Shown here piece after piece: positions 16,843 through 26,490 of a DNA stretch of 51,097 nt (position 1 is the first letter of the stretch; the number at the start of each line of letters is the position of its first letter). Position numbers and translations under genes: made by a program. The notes under the pieces were generated by a model that saw nothing but the letters and a program-made list of their open reading frames with translations, did no database searches and was not told the origin of the DNA. The stretch comes from CAIKZJ01 sp964626015 (GTDB lineage: Bacteria > Bacteroidota > Ignavibacteria > Tepidaquicellales > Tepidaquicellaceae), in contig CAZVCC010000020.1 in the NCBI GenBank assembly GCA_964626015.1, positions 1-51,097 of the forward strand, in the 5' to 3' direction.

Positions 16843-19218
16843 TTGGCAAAGCAAATTAAAAAATCAACACCGCAAAAAGTACAATCCGCAGCAAAGAACC
16901 TGCTTGATTACAATTATATTGCACTTGGTTTATTAGGAATATTCTGGCTCGTATTTTTCCGCGAACTAATATCCGGAAACGCTTATCTATTCGATGATTT
17001 CATTGAACAGTACTATCCCGGTAAATTTATGGCATCTGTTATGCTTAGCAAAGGTGTATTCCCGTTCTGGAACCCTTTCGCCTTTAGCGGTGTACCATTT
17101 TTTGCTGATTTACAGATTGCGGTATTGTATCCGTTTAATTTCATCCTGCAGTTTTTTGTAAAAAACGATAAGTTATCAGCCTTAGCAATTCAGAATACAA
17201 TTGTTTTCCATTATCTTCTAACTTCAGTATTCTCATTCTTTCTGGCAAAACATTTTAAGTTATCTGGGTTGTTTTCTACCTTATTTGCATTGCTCTTCAC
17301 ATACTCAAGCTACATGATGATTCATATGATGCATCAACCGTTGATTGAGGCTGCAACATGGTTTCCGCTTTTCTTTCTTTTGTGGCTTAAGTTTACTGAT
17401 ACGAAAAAGTATTTGTACGCTATATTAGCGGGCCTCGTAATGACTCTGTGTGTTTTAGCCGGATATCCTCAGGTTCCTTTCTTTAATTTCTTCTTTATTG
17501 GTGTTTATACATTGTTTATTGGATACGGTTATTACAGGGAGAAGAAAAATTCTGATATAGTCCATCTTTTTTTAGGGCTTGCAGTATCGCTGATTTTTAC
17601 GTTTGGTTTGATAGCTTTTCAGCTGCTGCCAGCACTTGAGTTTATTGGAGTTTCAAATCGAGCTTCATTCGATTATGAATTTGCCAAACAGGGGTCTATG
17701 CATATTTATGACTATATTACTTTGATTATTCCGAAATATTTCGGAGTGTGGAGCGGTAACGAAAAGATAACGGATATTCAGTATTGGTCTAAACATTCCG
17801 AAGGTCCATGGATGTTTTCGATTTCAAACATATTCCTTTCGACAATAATTGTAATTTTATTCTATCCATCTTTAAACTATTTCATTAAAGAGAAGAAAAA
17901 TGTTTATTTAGCTTATTTTGCTTTGTTTATAATTATTTTTACTTTTTTCTTTTCCTTAGGCGGCAACTTCTTTTTCCATAAATTATTGTTCGATTTTGTT
18001 CCCTTCTTTAACAGATTTAGGAATCCCGCTCATGTGGTTTACATTATGATGATGGCGGTTATACTAATAACCATGATTGGGACAAATGGTATAGTAAGCA
18101 GCGGAAAAGTAAAAGAATATTTCACGAATAAATACTTATTCTCTGTGGCAGGTATTCTATTTTTCTTCTTTCTCATTGTGTACACCGGTATGCTTTTACC
18201 TGTTTACGCATCTCAATCTGCACAGATAGTCGATTATGTTAAGTCTCAGTCGCTGACCTTTCTGCTGTTCAGTTTTGCTTTTGCAGTGATAATATATTTA
18301 TACTCAAACGGAAAATTAAATTCTAATACATTCGGTCTGTTAATAGTTCTGGTTTTGTTGTTTGAAATCTACCAGATTTGGTTTGCACAGAATAACGGGA
18401 CTAAGAATCCTGAATCCTTGTATTTACAGCGTTCTAAGATTGCAGAAAAACTTAAACAGGAAATGAAGAGTGAAATCTTCAGAGTTAATTCAAGGCATTA
18501 CAACCCAAGCGCTATGCTTTTTCAAAGAAATCAGGGATACGTAGACAACATTGAACTTCTCGAAGGATACGGCGCCCTTCTCCTGAAAGATTTCATTCCG
18601 CCTAATGGAGTGGATACCAAAAGCAGACAATCACATGATTTGATGAACGTGAAGTATCACATGACTACCGATTCAGTACAAAAGAGTCCTTATCTTGGAA
18701 GGAATGAAACGTTTCTTCCGAGAGTTATGATGTTTTTCGATGCAGTAAAATTTGATAATGACAGCCTCGCAAAAAACTATATGACGAATTCGGGATTCGA
18801 TTACCGCAGGACGTTAGTAGTAACAGAAAAAGAAAATATGAATCTACCAAAACTGAATGCTGACGAGCCAAAACCGGTGGCAAGTGTTAGAATTTATGAC
18901 AGGGATATTAACTCAATGAAAGTTGAAGTTAATACACCCCGCGATGGTTTGTTGTATTTTAGTGAGGTGTATTATCCTGCATTTAAATCTTATGTAGACG
19001 GGCAGCATACCAAAATTCTGAAAGCAGATTATTGCATGAGGGCTGTTCAGGTTCCTGCAGGGAACCATGTTATTGAAATGAAATATGAGTCCGATGAATT
19101 CAGCAAAGGACTTATGATTACTCTAATAACCGCAGGATTATTTATAATATCAGTACCAGCTTCTGTTTTTCTTTCGCGAAGGAAAAAGTCTTCAGGCAAG
19201 AATGAAAATTCTGATTAA
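16843..19218 (+). CDS. YfhO family membrane protein
   Basis: A 791-residue integral membrane protein with about 12 hydrophobic segments up to residue 520. A soluble domain follows, with the YfhO-type beta segment GLLYFSEVYYPAFKSYVDG near 703-721 and a final TM at about 760-780. YfhO proteins are GT-C-like and implicated in glycosylating lipoteichoic acid or other surface polymers in Firmicutes. Homologues in Bacteroidota lie in surface glycan loci. The start is TTG at 16843, one base after the previous stop. The next ATG is near residue 62 and would remove the first membrane helix. It overlaps the next gene by 17 bp. Confidence 0.85.
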   Translation: MAKQIKKSTPQKVQSAAKNLLDYNYIALGLLGIFWLVFFRELISGNAYLFDDFIEQYYPGKFMASVMLSKGVFPFWNPFAFSGVPFFADLQIAVLYPFNFILQFFVKNDKLSALAIQNTIVFHYLLTSVFSFFLAKHFKLSGLFSTLFALLFTYSSYMMIHMMHQPLIEAATWFPLFFLLWLKFTDTKKYLYAILAGLVMTLCVLAGYPQVPFFNFFFIGVYTLFIGYGYYREKKNSDIVHLFLGLAVSLIFTFGLIAFQLLPALEFIGVSNRASFDYEFAKQGSMHIYDYITLIIPKYFGVWSGNEKITDIQYWSKHSEGPWMFSISNIFLSTIIVILFYPSLNYFIKEKKNVYLAYFALFIIIFTFFFSLGGNFFFHKLLFDFVPFFNRFRNPAHVVYIMMMAVILITMIGTNGIVSSGKVKEYFTNKYLFSVAGILFFFFLIVYTGMLLPVYASQSAQIVDYVKSQSLTFLLFSFAFAVIIYLYSNGKLNSNTFGLLIVLVLLFEIYQIWFAQNNGTKNPESLYLQRSKIAEKLKQEMKSEIFRVNSRHYNPSAMLFQRNQGYVDNIELLEGYGALLLKDFIPPNGVDTKSRQSHDLMNVKYHMTTDSVQKSPYLGRNETFLPRVMMFFDAVKFDNDSLAKNYMTNSGFDYRRTLVVTEKENMNLPKLNADEPKPVASVRIYDRDINSMKVEVNTPRDGLLYFSEVYYPAFKSYVDGQHTKILKADYCMRAVQVPAGNHVIEMKYESDEFSKGLMITLITAGLFIISVPASVFLSRRKKSSGKNENSD

Positions 19219-20257
19219 CGCTTTATCGGGGATAGGCGATGCCTTGATGTTTTCTCCTGCATTGAAGATACTTCATGATAATCTTCCGAACTATAAAATA
19301 GATATGCTGGTTATGTTTCATTCGGTTAAAGAACTGTACCGGACTTCACCTTACCTTAACAATATCTATCATATCGATTTTTTAAAGCAATCATCCGTAA
19401 AATCACTCGAAGAGATTTATGATTTAAGGAAGAACGATTATTTCATGTCGGTAAATGTCTATCCATCGAACAGATACGAATACAACATTCTGAATTATTT
19501 GATAGGAGCAAAGAAAAGGTACGGACATACTTATTGCAATCCGAAATTTCCGAGTTTAAGCTTTTTGAATAATTTCGCAATCGAAGAGGAAAAAGATATT
19601 CATAATGTTGTTCAAAACCTGAATCTTGTTAAGATGATCTGTGATTTCAATATAGATGATGCTGGAAGCCTTGAGATATTTTTGAACGAAGACGACGAGA
19701 ATGCTGCAAAGCTCTGGATGAAAGATAAGTGTATTGAGAGCAATAAATTTATAGTAGGTTTTCATGCTGGTTCCTCAACTCTTAAAAATCATATAAACAA
19801 GCGCTGGGATGTCAGAAAATACGCAGCTCTTGGTAATCGATTGATCGAAGAAAAGAATGCAAAGATACTTCTGTTTGGTTCTGAGTTTGAATTAAACAAG
19901 GAATTAAACAAATTGATGAACGGCAGGGGAGTTATTGCTTCCACTAACAATTATATGGATTCCATGGCTCGGCTAAAACAGTGTAATTTATTCGTTTCAA
20001 ACGATACTGCTTTTCTGCATTCTGCATCTGCATTCGGAATTCCCGTTGCTGCAATATTCGGATATACAAATCATAAGGAACTCTATCCGTGGATGACTAA
20101 ACATGTAATAATCAGAAAAGAACTCGAATGCAGTCCATGTTTTTTCAATTCACCCAGACCCGCAAGATGTAAATGGAAAGGTGCCGATGAATTTAAGTGT
20201 GTCAGGACAATAGAACTTGAGGAGGTTTATTCCGCGTGTATGAATCTTTTAAACTAA
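19202..20257 (+). CDS. Family 9 glycosyltransferase (heptosyltransferase-like)
   Basis: A 351-residue GT9-type GT-B enzyme. The N-terminal Rossmann start is ILINALSGIGDALMFSPAL. The C-terminal domain has FIVGFHAGSS, KRWDVRKYAALG, LFVSNDTAFLHSASAFGIP and IFGYTNHKELYPW. A cysteine cluster (ECSPC, RCKW, FKC) close to the C-terminus is common in this family. GT9 members add ADP-heptose or related sugars to lipopolysaccharide core. The acceptor here is unknown. The start overlaps yfhO by 17 bp, indicating co-translation. The gene ends convergently with the outer-membrane receptor gene, overlapping it by 4 bp. Confidence 0.9.
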   Translation: MKILINALSGIGDALMFSPALKILHDNLPNYKIDMLVMFHSVKELYRTSPYLNNIYHIDFLKQSSVKSLEEIYDLRKNDYFMSVNVYPSNRYEYNILNYLIGAKKRYGHTYCNPKFPSLSFLNNFAIEEEKDIHNVVQNLNLVKMICDFNIDDAGSLEIFLNEDDENAAKLWMKDKCIESNKFIVGFHAGSSTLKNHINKRWDVRKYAALGNRLIEEKNAKILLFGSEFELNKELNKLMNGRGVIASTNNYMDSMARLKQCNLFVSNDTAFLHSASAFGIPVAAIFGYTNHKELYPWMTKHVIIRKELECSPCFFNSPRPARCKWKGADEFKCVRTIELEEVYSACMNLLN

Positions 20258-22206
20258 TTCCAGAAATCCCAGGTAATTGTAAACCTTGAAATACTCCTTA
20301 GCAATCCGCCCCTGTCATCAAACGGATATACTGCTGTATTGTATAAAAGGTTGTTAAAAATATTTGCAACTGTAATATTTATATTTGCTTTGCCAATCCT
20401 GGCACCAACGTAAAAATCCGCATCAAAGTTATCAAATGCTGAGTAGTTATTCTCAATGGTTATGGAGTTTGCAAACTGATCGTAGCCAATAGTCGGTCTG
20501 TCGGATATATACTTTATATTGAATCCAGTCTTCAGTAGTAGTTTATTCTTGAATAGTACATCCTTATAAGCAATATCTGAAGATATGTATATTCTCGGTA
20601 TTGTTTCTACACTATAATTTTTCTTATCAAATGAATTTAAATTAAGAATTAAAGCTACATTCCTTGAATCATAACCAATAGTTATGTTTGAATTCAGTAT
20701 TGAATAACCTGAAAAAATGTTACTATAGTAATTAAGGTACGATATTGAAAAATTATTGTACATAAACTTAAATCCTGCTTCATAATACTGCTTTCGTGAT
20801 GCATTATAATTCTCCTCAAACCTGTTGAAATTCTCATCATAAAACAAAGCTTCATAATCGAATCCATAAGTGGTGTTATTCGTTCCTCCTTTAATATCAA
20901 TCTTTGCCTTATTACTAAAATCTATTCTGTAGTTCAATTCTGCACCATACATAAAGTGATAAGTGTCGTTGAATTTCTGTGATTTGATTGCTCCAGAAAT
21001 TAAAAAATTGTCGTATGCAAGGTCAAGTCTTGAGTATACATCAACAGCATTGAAATTATAATATCTTATGCCGATAATTGAATCTATTTTTACCGCTGTT
21101 GTTCTATCATAATTATACAGATTATAGTATCCTTTAACTCCCGCAAGTAGTTTTATCTGCGACAACTTAAACGGAATTAAGTATACTGTCTGATTCAGAT
21201 TAAATCCGTACTGTATACTGTGGTAGTTCTTTCCTATAAATATTCCGTTAGGTTCATTCCTGTTCTCCTCGTCTCTGTACTCTCTTATTGAATTATTCGT
21301 AAAGAAATTTAAATTCGTTAGAGATAATGTATCTTTAAAAAACCTGCCTGTTATCTTAATATCACTATAAGCTGTAAATATTTTCTCATAAGCGTCGGGA
21401 TTGACCGGTATGGGAAGATTAACGTCCATCAGAGTATCCTTTGAACCGCTGAACATTAATCCGTCATTCTGCCCTCTTTCTTGTTTATTAGCTGACACAA
21501 AAAACTTTACATTAAATCTGTCCGAAGGATAATAATTAAACTGAAATCTGCTTCTCCAGAATGAAAAATCAGAATTTTGATAATGTCCGTCTGATGCATA
21601 ATTATTAATACCAAATAGAAAGTTAAACTTTCTTGAAATCGGCAGATTCATGTAAACGTCCGCAAATAAAGCTCCGTCTCTGTCTTGCGAGTACCTGAAC
21701 TGAGTGAATAAATTCGGCTGGAAAATATCTTTGTCAATTACATTAATTATCTTACTAAATGGATTTAATCCGTACATGAACGATAGGGAAGTGGATACTT
21801 CTTCAATTTTATCGATTTCGTTTACGGAAAAACTCTCCACGTCAAAACCCCCGTAAAACTGGTTATTGGATTCAATTCCGTTTCTGAAAACCCCTACATT
21901 TGAAAATCCGTTATAGTTTATAAGTGATTTACCGCCGGTTCCGAAAAAGTATGCAAAATATCCTGATTTCTCGTTGAGTATTTCCTGGAGGTTTCTTTTG
22001 TCATTCCATATAAAGTCGTTAGTACTGCTTGTATCCGAAAAAGTTGAAAGTAAATCGAGTTTATTAATCTTATTCTGATTAAAATTTACTTTTATGGTAT
22101 CTTTCTGCTTTGTTTTAGTTGTTGATGTATCTTTATTCTGTGAGTACAGCGATGTGCCGAAAAAAATCGCAAGTAATATAATACCAATAGAATGAAAGAT
22201 CTTCAT
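20254..22206 (-). CDS. TonB-dependent-receptor-like outer-membrane protein
   Basis: A 650-residue protein with a signal peptide (about 1-22, ending SLYSQ). A threonine/lysine-rich linker leads into a plug-like region (about 60-150, with NLQEILNEKSG and GVFRNGIES) and a long series of amphipathic beta strands. It ends at an aromatic-rich last strand (FTITWDFWN). It looks like a TonB-dependent receptor or related barrel with a shortened plug, but no CarboxypepD-like N-terminal domain is present. It starts 7 bp after phoU in the same direction, so phosphate-related uptake is possible. It could be an unrelated barrel that happens to be last in the run. Confidence 0.7.
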   Translation of the reverse strand: MKIFHSIGIILLAIFFGTSLYSQNKDTSTTKTKQKDTIKVNFNQNKINKLDLLSTFSDTSSTNDFIWNDKRNLQEILNEKSGYFAYFFGTGGKSLINYNGFSNVGVFRNGIESNNQFYGGFDVESFSVNEIDKIEEVSTSLSFMYGLNPFSKIINVIDKDIFQPNLFTQFRYSQDRDGALFADVYMNLPISRKFNFLFGINNYASDGHYQNSDFSFWRSRFQFNYYPSDRFNVKFFVSANKQERGQNDGLMFSGSKDTLMDVNLPIPVNPDAYEKIFTAYSDIKITGRFFKDTLSLTNLNFFTNNSIREYRDEENRNEPNGIFIGKNYHSIQYGFNLNQTVYLIPFKLSQIKLLAGVKGYYNLYNYDRTTAVKIDSIIGIRYYNFNAVDVYSRLDLAYDNFLISGAIKSQKFNDTYHFMYGAELNYRIDFSNKAKIDIKGGTNNTTYGFDYEALFYDENFNRFEENYNASRKQYYEAGFKFMYNNFSISYLNYYSNIFSGYSILNSNITIGYDSRNVALILNLNSFDKKNYSVETIPRIYISSDIAYKDVLFKNKLLLKTGFNIKYISDRPTIGYDQFANSITIENNYSAFDNFDADFYVGARIGKANINITVANIFNNLLYNTAVYPFDDRGGLLRSISRFTITWDFWN

Positions 22207-22213
22207 TAGAGTT

Positions 22214-22906
22214 CTAAATTATATTTTCAGTGTTGGAATCCAGTCCGTCAAGGTTTTTCCTGTGTTTTATAATCTTTGAATCGACAAGGAAAACAACTTC
22301 TTCAGCTATGTTTGTTGCATGATCTGCAATTCTTTCAAAATGTCTGAGAAGTGTTATGCAGTGAGCACAGGGACGAATTATAGATGAGTCCTTCTCCATT
22401 AAATCTATAAGTTTCTGGAAAATATCTCTTTCAAGTTTATCAATTACATCATCCGCTTTAATAACACTCAATGCCATGCCGTGATCGTTGTTAACAATCG
22501 CATCAAGTGTTTTTGAAACTAAAAGCTGAACCTTTTCTGCCATCAAATCCATTCCCACAGTCTGCAATATATGGAGGTGGCTTTGCAGCGGTTCAGCGCG
22601 TTCAGCAATATTAACCGCAATATCACCCATTCTCTCTAGGTCATTGTTTGTTTTTAATGCCGAAAGAATAATTCGTAAATCTACAGCAACGGGCTGCGTT
22701 AGAGCAAAAATTCTCTGACAAAGTTTATCGATTTTTATGTCATATTTATCAACTTTATCATCTCTTTCAATAACTTGCTGCGCATATTCCATATTGCTTT
22801 CGAACAGAGCTTTAACCGCAAGACTAAGCTGCCCTTCAACAAGACTTCCCATTTTCAATATCTTGTTCGTTAACTGCTGTAATTCTTCTTCTAAATAATG
22901 ATACAT
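22214..22906 (-). CDS. phoU: Phosphate-signalling protein PhoU
   Basis: A 230-residue all-helical protein with the two-fold PhoU repeat. Conserved stretches are VERDDKVDKYDIKID near 41-55 and the metal-binding NDLERMGDIAVNIAERA near 88-104. The second-repeat equivalent is LRHFERIADHATNIAEEVVF near 188-207. PhoU links the Pst transporter to the PhoR/PhoB system and limits phosphate uptake. It follows pstB by 22 bp. The sensor kinase, regulator and pstSCA are not in this window. Confidence 0.95.
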   Translation of the reverse strand: MYHYLEEELQQLTNKILKMGSLVEGQLSLAVKALFESNMEYAQQVIERDDKVDKYDIKIDKLCQRIFALTQPVAVDLRIILSALKTNNDLERMGDIAVNIAERAEPLQSHLHILQTVGMDLMAEKVQLLVSKTLDAIVNNDHGMALSVIKADDVIDKLERDIFQKLIDLMEKDSSIIRPCAHCITLLRHFERIADHATNIAEEVVFLVDSKIIKHRKNLDGLDSNTENII

Positions 22907-22928
22907 TTATTATTTGTGATTTAATTTG

Positions 22929-23696
22929 TTATCCGAATTTCCCTGTGATGTAATTCTGTGTCCTTTCATCAGAAGGGCTCGTAAATATTTTTCTTGTTGA
23001 ATCAAATTCAACCAGCTCTCCATTCAGAAAGAATCCAGTTGCATCGCTTACTCTTGCAGCTTGCTGCATGTTATGAGTTACAATAACTATTGTGATGTTA
23101 TTTTTCAAAGTAAAAATAAGTTCCTCAATTTTTGATGTGGAAATCGGATCGAGTGCTGAAGCAGGTTCATCCATTAATATGATTTCAGGATTTACTGCAA
23201 GAGTTCTCGCAATGCAAACACGCTGCTGCTGCCCTCCTGAAAGCCCTGTAGCCATTTCCTTTAATCTGTCTTTTACTTCTTCCCATATAGCGGCACGTTT
23301 TAAACTTGTCTCGACAATATCATCAAGCCATTCCTTCTTGTTAATTCCGTTAATTCTCGCCCCGTAAGCTACATTCTCGTATATGCTTTTAGGAAATGGA
23401 TTCGATTTTTGAAAGACCATCCCGACTTTTCTTCTTAAAGCAACAATGTCAGTTTTTTTACTGTAAACATCCTCATCATCAATTTTAACCCTGCCAGTGA
23501 TTTTCACTCCGTTAATTAAGTCATTCATCCTGTTCAATGTTCTTAGGAATGTTGACTTGCCGCATCCTGAAGGTCCGATTAATGCTGTTACTTTGTTCGA
23601 ATTAATCTTAATATCAACATTTTTTAAAGCAATATTCTTCCCGTAAAACAGGCTTAGTTCGTCTGTGCTTATTTTAATTTCTTTTGCTTTTGTCAT
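22929..23696 (-). CDS. pstB: Phosphate ABC transporter ATPase PstB
   Basis: A 255-residue ABC ATPase. It has Walker A GPSGCGKST, LNRMNDLI typical of PstB, Q-loop GMVFQKSNPFPKSIYENV, signature LSGGQQQR and Walker B ILMDEPASALDP. The H-loop is VTHNMQQAARVSD. PstB drives the PstCA phosphate permease. Here the usual pstS-pstC-pstA genes are absent upstream; the preceding gene is lolD, 54 bp away. The permease must therefore be encoded elsewhere if the system is complete. Confidence 0.95.
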   Translation of the reverse strand: MTKAKEIKISTDELSLFYGKNIALKNVDIKINSNKVTALIGPSGCGKSTFLRTLNRMNDLINGVKITGRVKIDDEDVYSKKTDIVALRRKVGMVFQKSNPFPKSIYENVAYGARINGINKKEWLDDIVETSLKRAAIWEEVKDRLKEMATGLSGGQQQRVCIARTLAVNPEIILMDEPASALDPISTSKIEELIFTLKNNITIVIVTHNMQQAARVSDATGFFLNGELVEFDSTRKIFTSPSDERTQNYITGKFG

Positions 23697-23750
23697 GCTT
23701 ACGGATAAAATGTAATATTATTGATTAATACTTAAAATAATGAAAAGAAA

Positions 23751-24425
23751 TCATTGAATTATCTTGCCGTCAACCATCTTAATAATTCTGTCGCATTTAG
23801 CGGCAAATTCTTCATTGTGGGTTACTATAACAAACGTCTGCTTGAATTTATCCCTTAGTTTAAAAATCAGTTCAATGATAGAATCAGCATTTTCTGTGTC
23901 AAGGTTTCCCGTTGGTTCATCCGCAAGTATTATCTTTGGGGAGTTAACCAGTGCCCTCGCAATTGCCACTCTTTGAGCTTCACCGCCTGATAACTCTGAT
24001 GGTTTATGATGTATTCTGTCACCGAGACCGACTTCATTAAGCAGCTCTTTAGCTTTCGCTTCATCGCTATTACCCGCTATCCTTGAAGCGATTGAAACGT
24101 TTTCAAGAGCAGTAAATTCAGGCAGCAGATGATGGAATTGAAAAATAAAACCAATATCATTCGCTCTGAAATTTGCAAGCTGCTTGTCGTTGTATCCTAA
24201 AACATCCGTCCCTTCGAATACCATCGACCCTGAACCCGGATTATCTAAAGTCCCAAGAATATGAAGCAGAGTACTCTTGCCTGCCCCCGATTTTCCTACA
24301 ATTGCCGCAATCTCACTTTTGTATATTGTCAGGTCTATACCCTTTAAGACACGGAGTGTGTTCGTCTTTGTTATCTGATATTCCTTGGTTATACCGCTTA
24401 ATTGTATTAATACATTTTCCATCAT
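23751..24425 (-). CDS. lolD: Lipoprotein-releasing ABC transporter ATPase LolD
   Basis: A 224-residue ABC ATPase of the LolD/MacB class. It has Walker A GKSGAGKST, Q-loop FIFQFHHLLPEFTALENV (the HHLLPEF signature of LolD), LSGGEAQRVAIARAL and Walker B ILADEPTGNLD. With the LolC/E permease it extracts lipoproteins from the inner membrane for delivery to LolA. I chose the ATG at 24425, which overlaps the permease stop as TAATG. The frame can be extended to a GTG at 24434, but that adds only three residues. Order and coupling with the permease are the normal lol arrangement. Confidence 0.93.
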   Translation of the reverse strand: MMENVLIQLSGITKEYQITKTNTLRVLKGIDLTIYKSEIAAIVGKSGAGKSTLLHILGTLDNPGSGSMVFEGTDVLGYNDKQLANFRANDIGFIFQFHHLLPEFTALENVSIASRIAGNSDEAKAKELLNEVGLGDRIHHKPSELSGGEAQRVAIARALVNSPKIILADEPTGNLDTENADSIIELIFKLRDKFKQTFVIVTHNEEFAAKCDRIIKMVDGKIIQ

Positions 24426-25654
24426 TATTCCCACCGAATTGATTCAACAGGTTTCTGTTTCGCCGCTCTTATAGCAGGATATAAAGATGCTAAAAAGCAA
24501 AGTAAAAGCGCCGCTAATGGTATGTATATAAAATCCGAGAATCTTAATTCTACCGGCAGAGCTTCTAATTTGTAAACAGATGTATCCAGTTTATATATTT
24601 TAAAATAAATTTGAATTAAAGCAAGTCCAAGCCCTAAAAAAGAACCCGTTATTACACCAACCATTCCCACAACCAATCCTTCAAACATAAATATTCTGGT
24701 AATCATTTTATCGCTTGCTCCCATAGCTTTCAGTATTCCGATGTCCCTTTTTTTCTCTATTACTGTCATCGTTAATGAACCGAGTATATTGAAAGAAGCA
24801 ACGGCGATAATCAAGCTCAGTAAAATGAACGCTGCCCATCTTTCAACTTTAAGTATTGAATAAAAATCTTTGTGCAAATCATACCAAGTCATAACGCTGA
24901 ATTTCGAAGTGTCAACTTGTGACTGCAGCCTTAATTTTAGATTATCCGCGTCATTAATATCCTTAGACCTTAATTCAATCCCGTTAACAGTATTGTTCAG
25001 CCTGAATAAATCCTGTGCATTCTCTATAGATATGTATGCATATTTCGAATCATAATCCCTGTTGTCCGAGTCATAAATTCCCGTGACAATAAACTGTTTT
25101 GTAATTGGATCAACGAATTGTGTAAGCGAATACTCAAGCCCGACAGGACTAAGTATAGTAATAGTATCTCCGATGAAAACTTTTAGATTGTTTGCAAGCG
25201 AAAATCCTATTATTATACTACCGAAATCTCCTTTATCAGCAAGGTCAAACTTACCGTAGTTAGTAAATTCCTTAATACCCGATACTTTTTCTATTACTTT
25301 TTCATCAACACCTTTTATTAAAAGTACTTTGTTAACGTCTTTCGTCGCAAGCATGCCTTTATTCATCGTGAACGGAGCTGCATTCGGTATATCGTTCGCA
25401 TAGATTGTTTGAAGCATTGATTCGTAATTATCAAATTTCGCATTGCCTTTTGCTTCAATCCTGATGTGAGGGTCAAACCCTATTAAAATTGATGTAACTT
25501 TCTCGCTGAAACCGTTAAACACAGAAAGAACAACAATCATCGCAGCAACACCGATTGATACCCCTACGATTGATATTGTCGAAATTACAGTTATAAAACT
25601 GACCTTTCTCTTTGAAAATAAATACCGCTTTGCTATGAAAAATTCAGTTCTCAT
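24425..25654 (-). CDS. LolC/LolE family lipoprotein-releasing permease
   Basis: A 409-residue permease. An N-terminal TM (about 20-45, with VGVSIGVAAMIVVLSVFNGF) precedes a periplasmic MacB-PCD domain (about 46-265). A three-TM FtsX domain (about 270-405) contains EKKRDIGILKAMGASDKMITRIF, the coupling-helix region. The ending YPAIRAAKQKPVESIRWE is typical of LolC/E. Only one permease gene is present, so it probably acts as a LolF-like single permease or pairs with a copy elsewhere. The start overlaps the stop of the preceding SbnI-like gene by one base (TAATG). Confidence 0.92.
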   Translation of the reverse strand: MRTEFFIAKRYLFSKRKVSFITVISTISIVGVSIGVAAMIVVLSVFNGFSEKVTSILIGFDPHIRIEAKGNAKFDNYESMLQTIYANDIPNAAPFTMNKGMLATKDVNKVLLIKGVDEKVIEKVSGIKEFTNYGKFDLADKGDFGSIIIGFSLANNLKVFIGDTITILSPVGLEYSLTQFVDPITKQFIVTGIYDSDNRDYDSKYAYISIENAQDLFRLNNTVNGIELRSKDINDADNLKLRLQSQVDTSKFSVMTWYDLHKDFYSILKVERWAAFILLSLIIAVASFNILGSLTMTVIEKKRDIGILKAMGASDKMITRIFMFEGLVVGMVGVITGSFLGLGLALIQIYFKIYKLDTSVYKLEALPVELRFSDFIYIPLAALLLCFLASLYPAIRAAKQKPVESIRWE

Positions 25655-26490
25655 TATTCGTCGAAAACAATTACCGATTCTCTGTATTGCCTCACCTTAT
25701 TCGTATCTATCTTGTTTAATAAATATTTATTCAAATCAGCTCTTTTCTGTTCCAGATCTCTGTCATCTTTAAGCTTTGCTATATCATACCTTACATGCAG
25801 AACTCTGTTATCCAGTATATGTCTTGAAATTCCGGCTGGTAGTTTCGAATCATTATTAGCAATGTTTACAATTTGCTTTTTGTTAAAATGAAAAAATTCG
25901 ACGAGCAGTCCCTTCTTCCTTGAATATTTCCGCAAATCATAATAGGTTATTTCCTCTTCAGACCTGTCAAAGTTGTAAACATTAAAATAGAATTTTGTAA
26001 AAGTATGAAGTCTTTCAATATTTTCTTTAAATTTCTTAGGTAAGTATATTAAAATGCTTCGTCCGTTGCTGATATCTGAAACTAATATATAATTATTAAA
26101 CTGCTGTATTATGCTTTTAGCTTCTTTATAAGTTTTATCCTCATACTTGTAGCCTTTATTAAGGCAATATTCAACAACGTGCTCGATTTTCGCGTCGTAG
26201 ATTAAATGATTCCAGTTTCGCAATCTAATCCTCTTGCTCTTGTAATCTGTCAATTGCGCAATTACAAGTTTGCATCCGATTTCTTTTAACGTACTCAGTC
26301 TGTTTGCACCGTCTATTAGGATCCGTTGACTGCCGTAATTACCCACTATTACAGGGTTCATCAGATACCTGCTGTTTGATATACGCTCGTATATGTTTCT
26401 TAATCTGTTTGTCTCTGTCGTTTCGTGAAGTTTGATGTCATCAATTCTGAGTATGTCAACATTGAAAAACTTATTTGTATAATTAATCAT
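25654..26490 (-). CDS. ParB-fold protein resembling SbnI/SerK free serine kinases
   Basis: A 278-residue protein. The N-terminal ParB-like part contains DDIKLHETTE (17-26), NPVIVG (45-50), then ILIDGANRLSTLKEIGCK (57-74), equivalent to the DGxHR box of ParB/SerK folds. The C-terminal part has LPAGISRHILDNRVLH and ends in a Lys/Asp-rich helix with YRESVIVFDE. From memory these match Staphylococcus SbnI, a serine kinase and regulator of siderophore genes, in order and spacing; SbnI has LHETFE, IDGVHR and VPAGVTRF. The His of DGxHR is Asn here. Kinase activity is inference only. It is coupled by ATGA to the truncated clpB upstream and by TAATG to the Lol permease gene downstream. Confidence 0.6.
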   Translation of the reverse strand: MINYTNKFFNVDILRIDDIKLHETTETNRLRNIYERISNSRYLMNPVIVGNYGSQRILIDGANRLSTLKEIGCKLVIAQLTDYKSKRIRLRNWNHLIYDAKIEHVVEYCLNKGYKYEDKTYKEAKSIIQQFNNYILVSDISNGRSILIYLPKKFKENIERLHTFTKFYFNVYNFDRSEEEITYYDLRKYSRKKGLLVEFFHFNKKQIVNIANNDSKLPAGISRHILDNRVLHVRYDIAKLKDDRDLEQKRADLNKYLLNKIDTNKVRQYRESVIVFDE

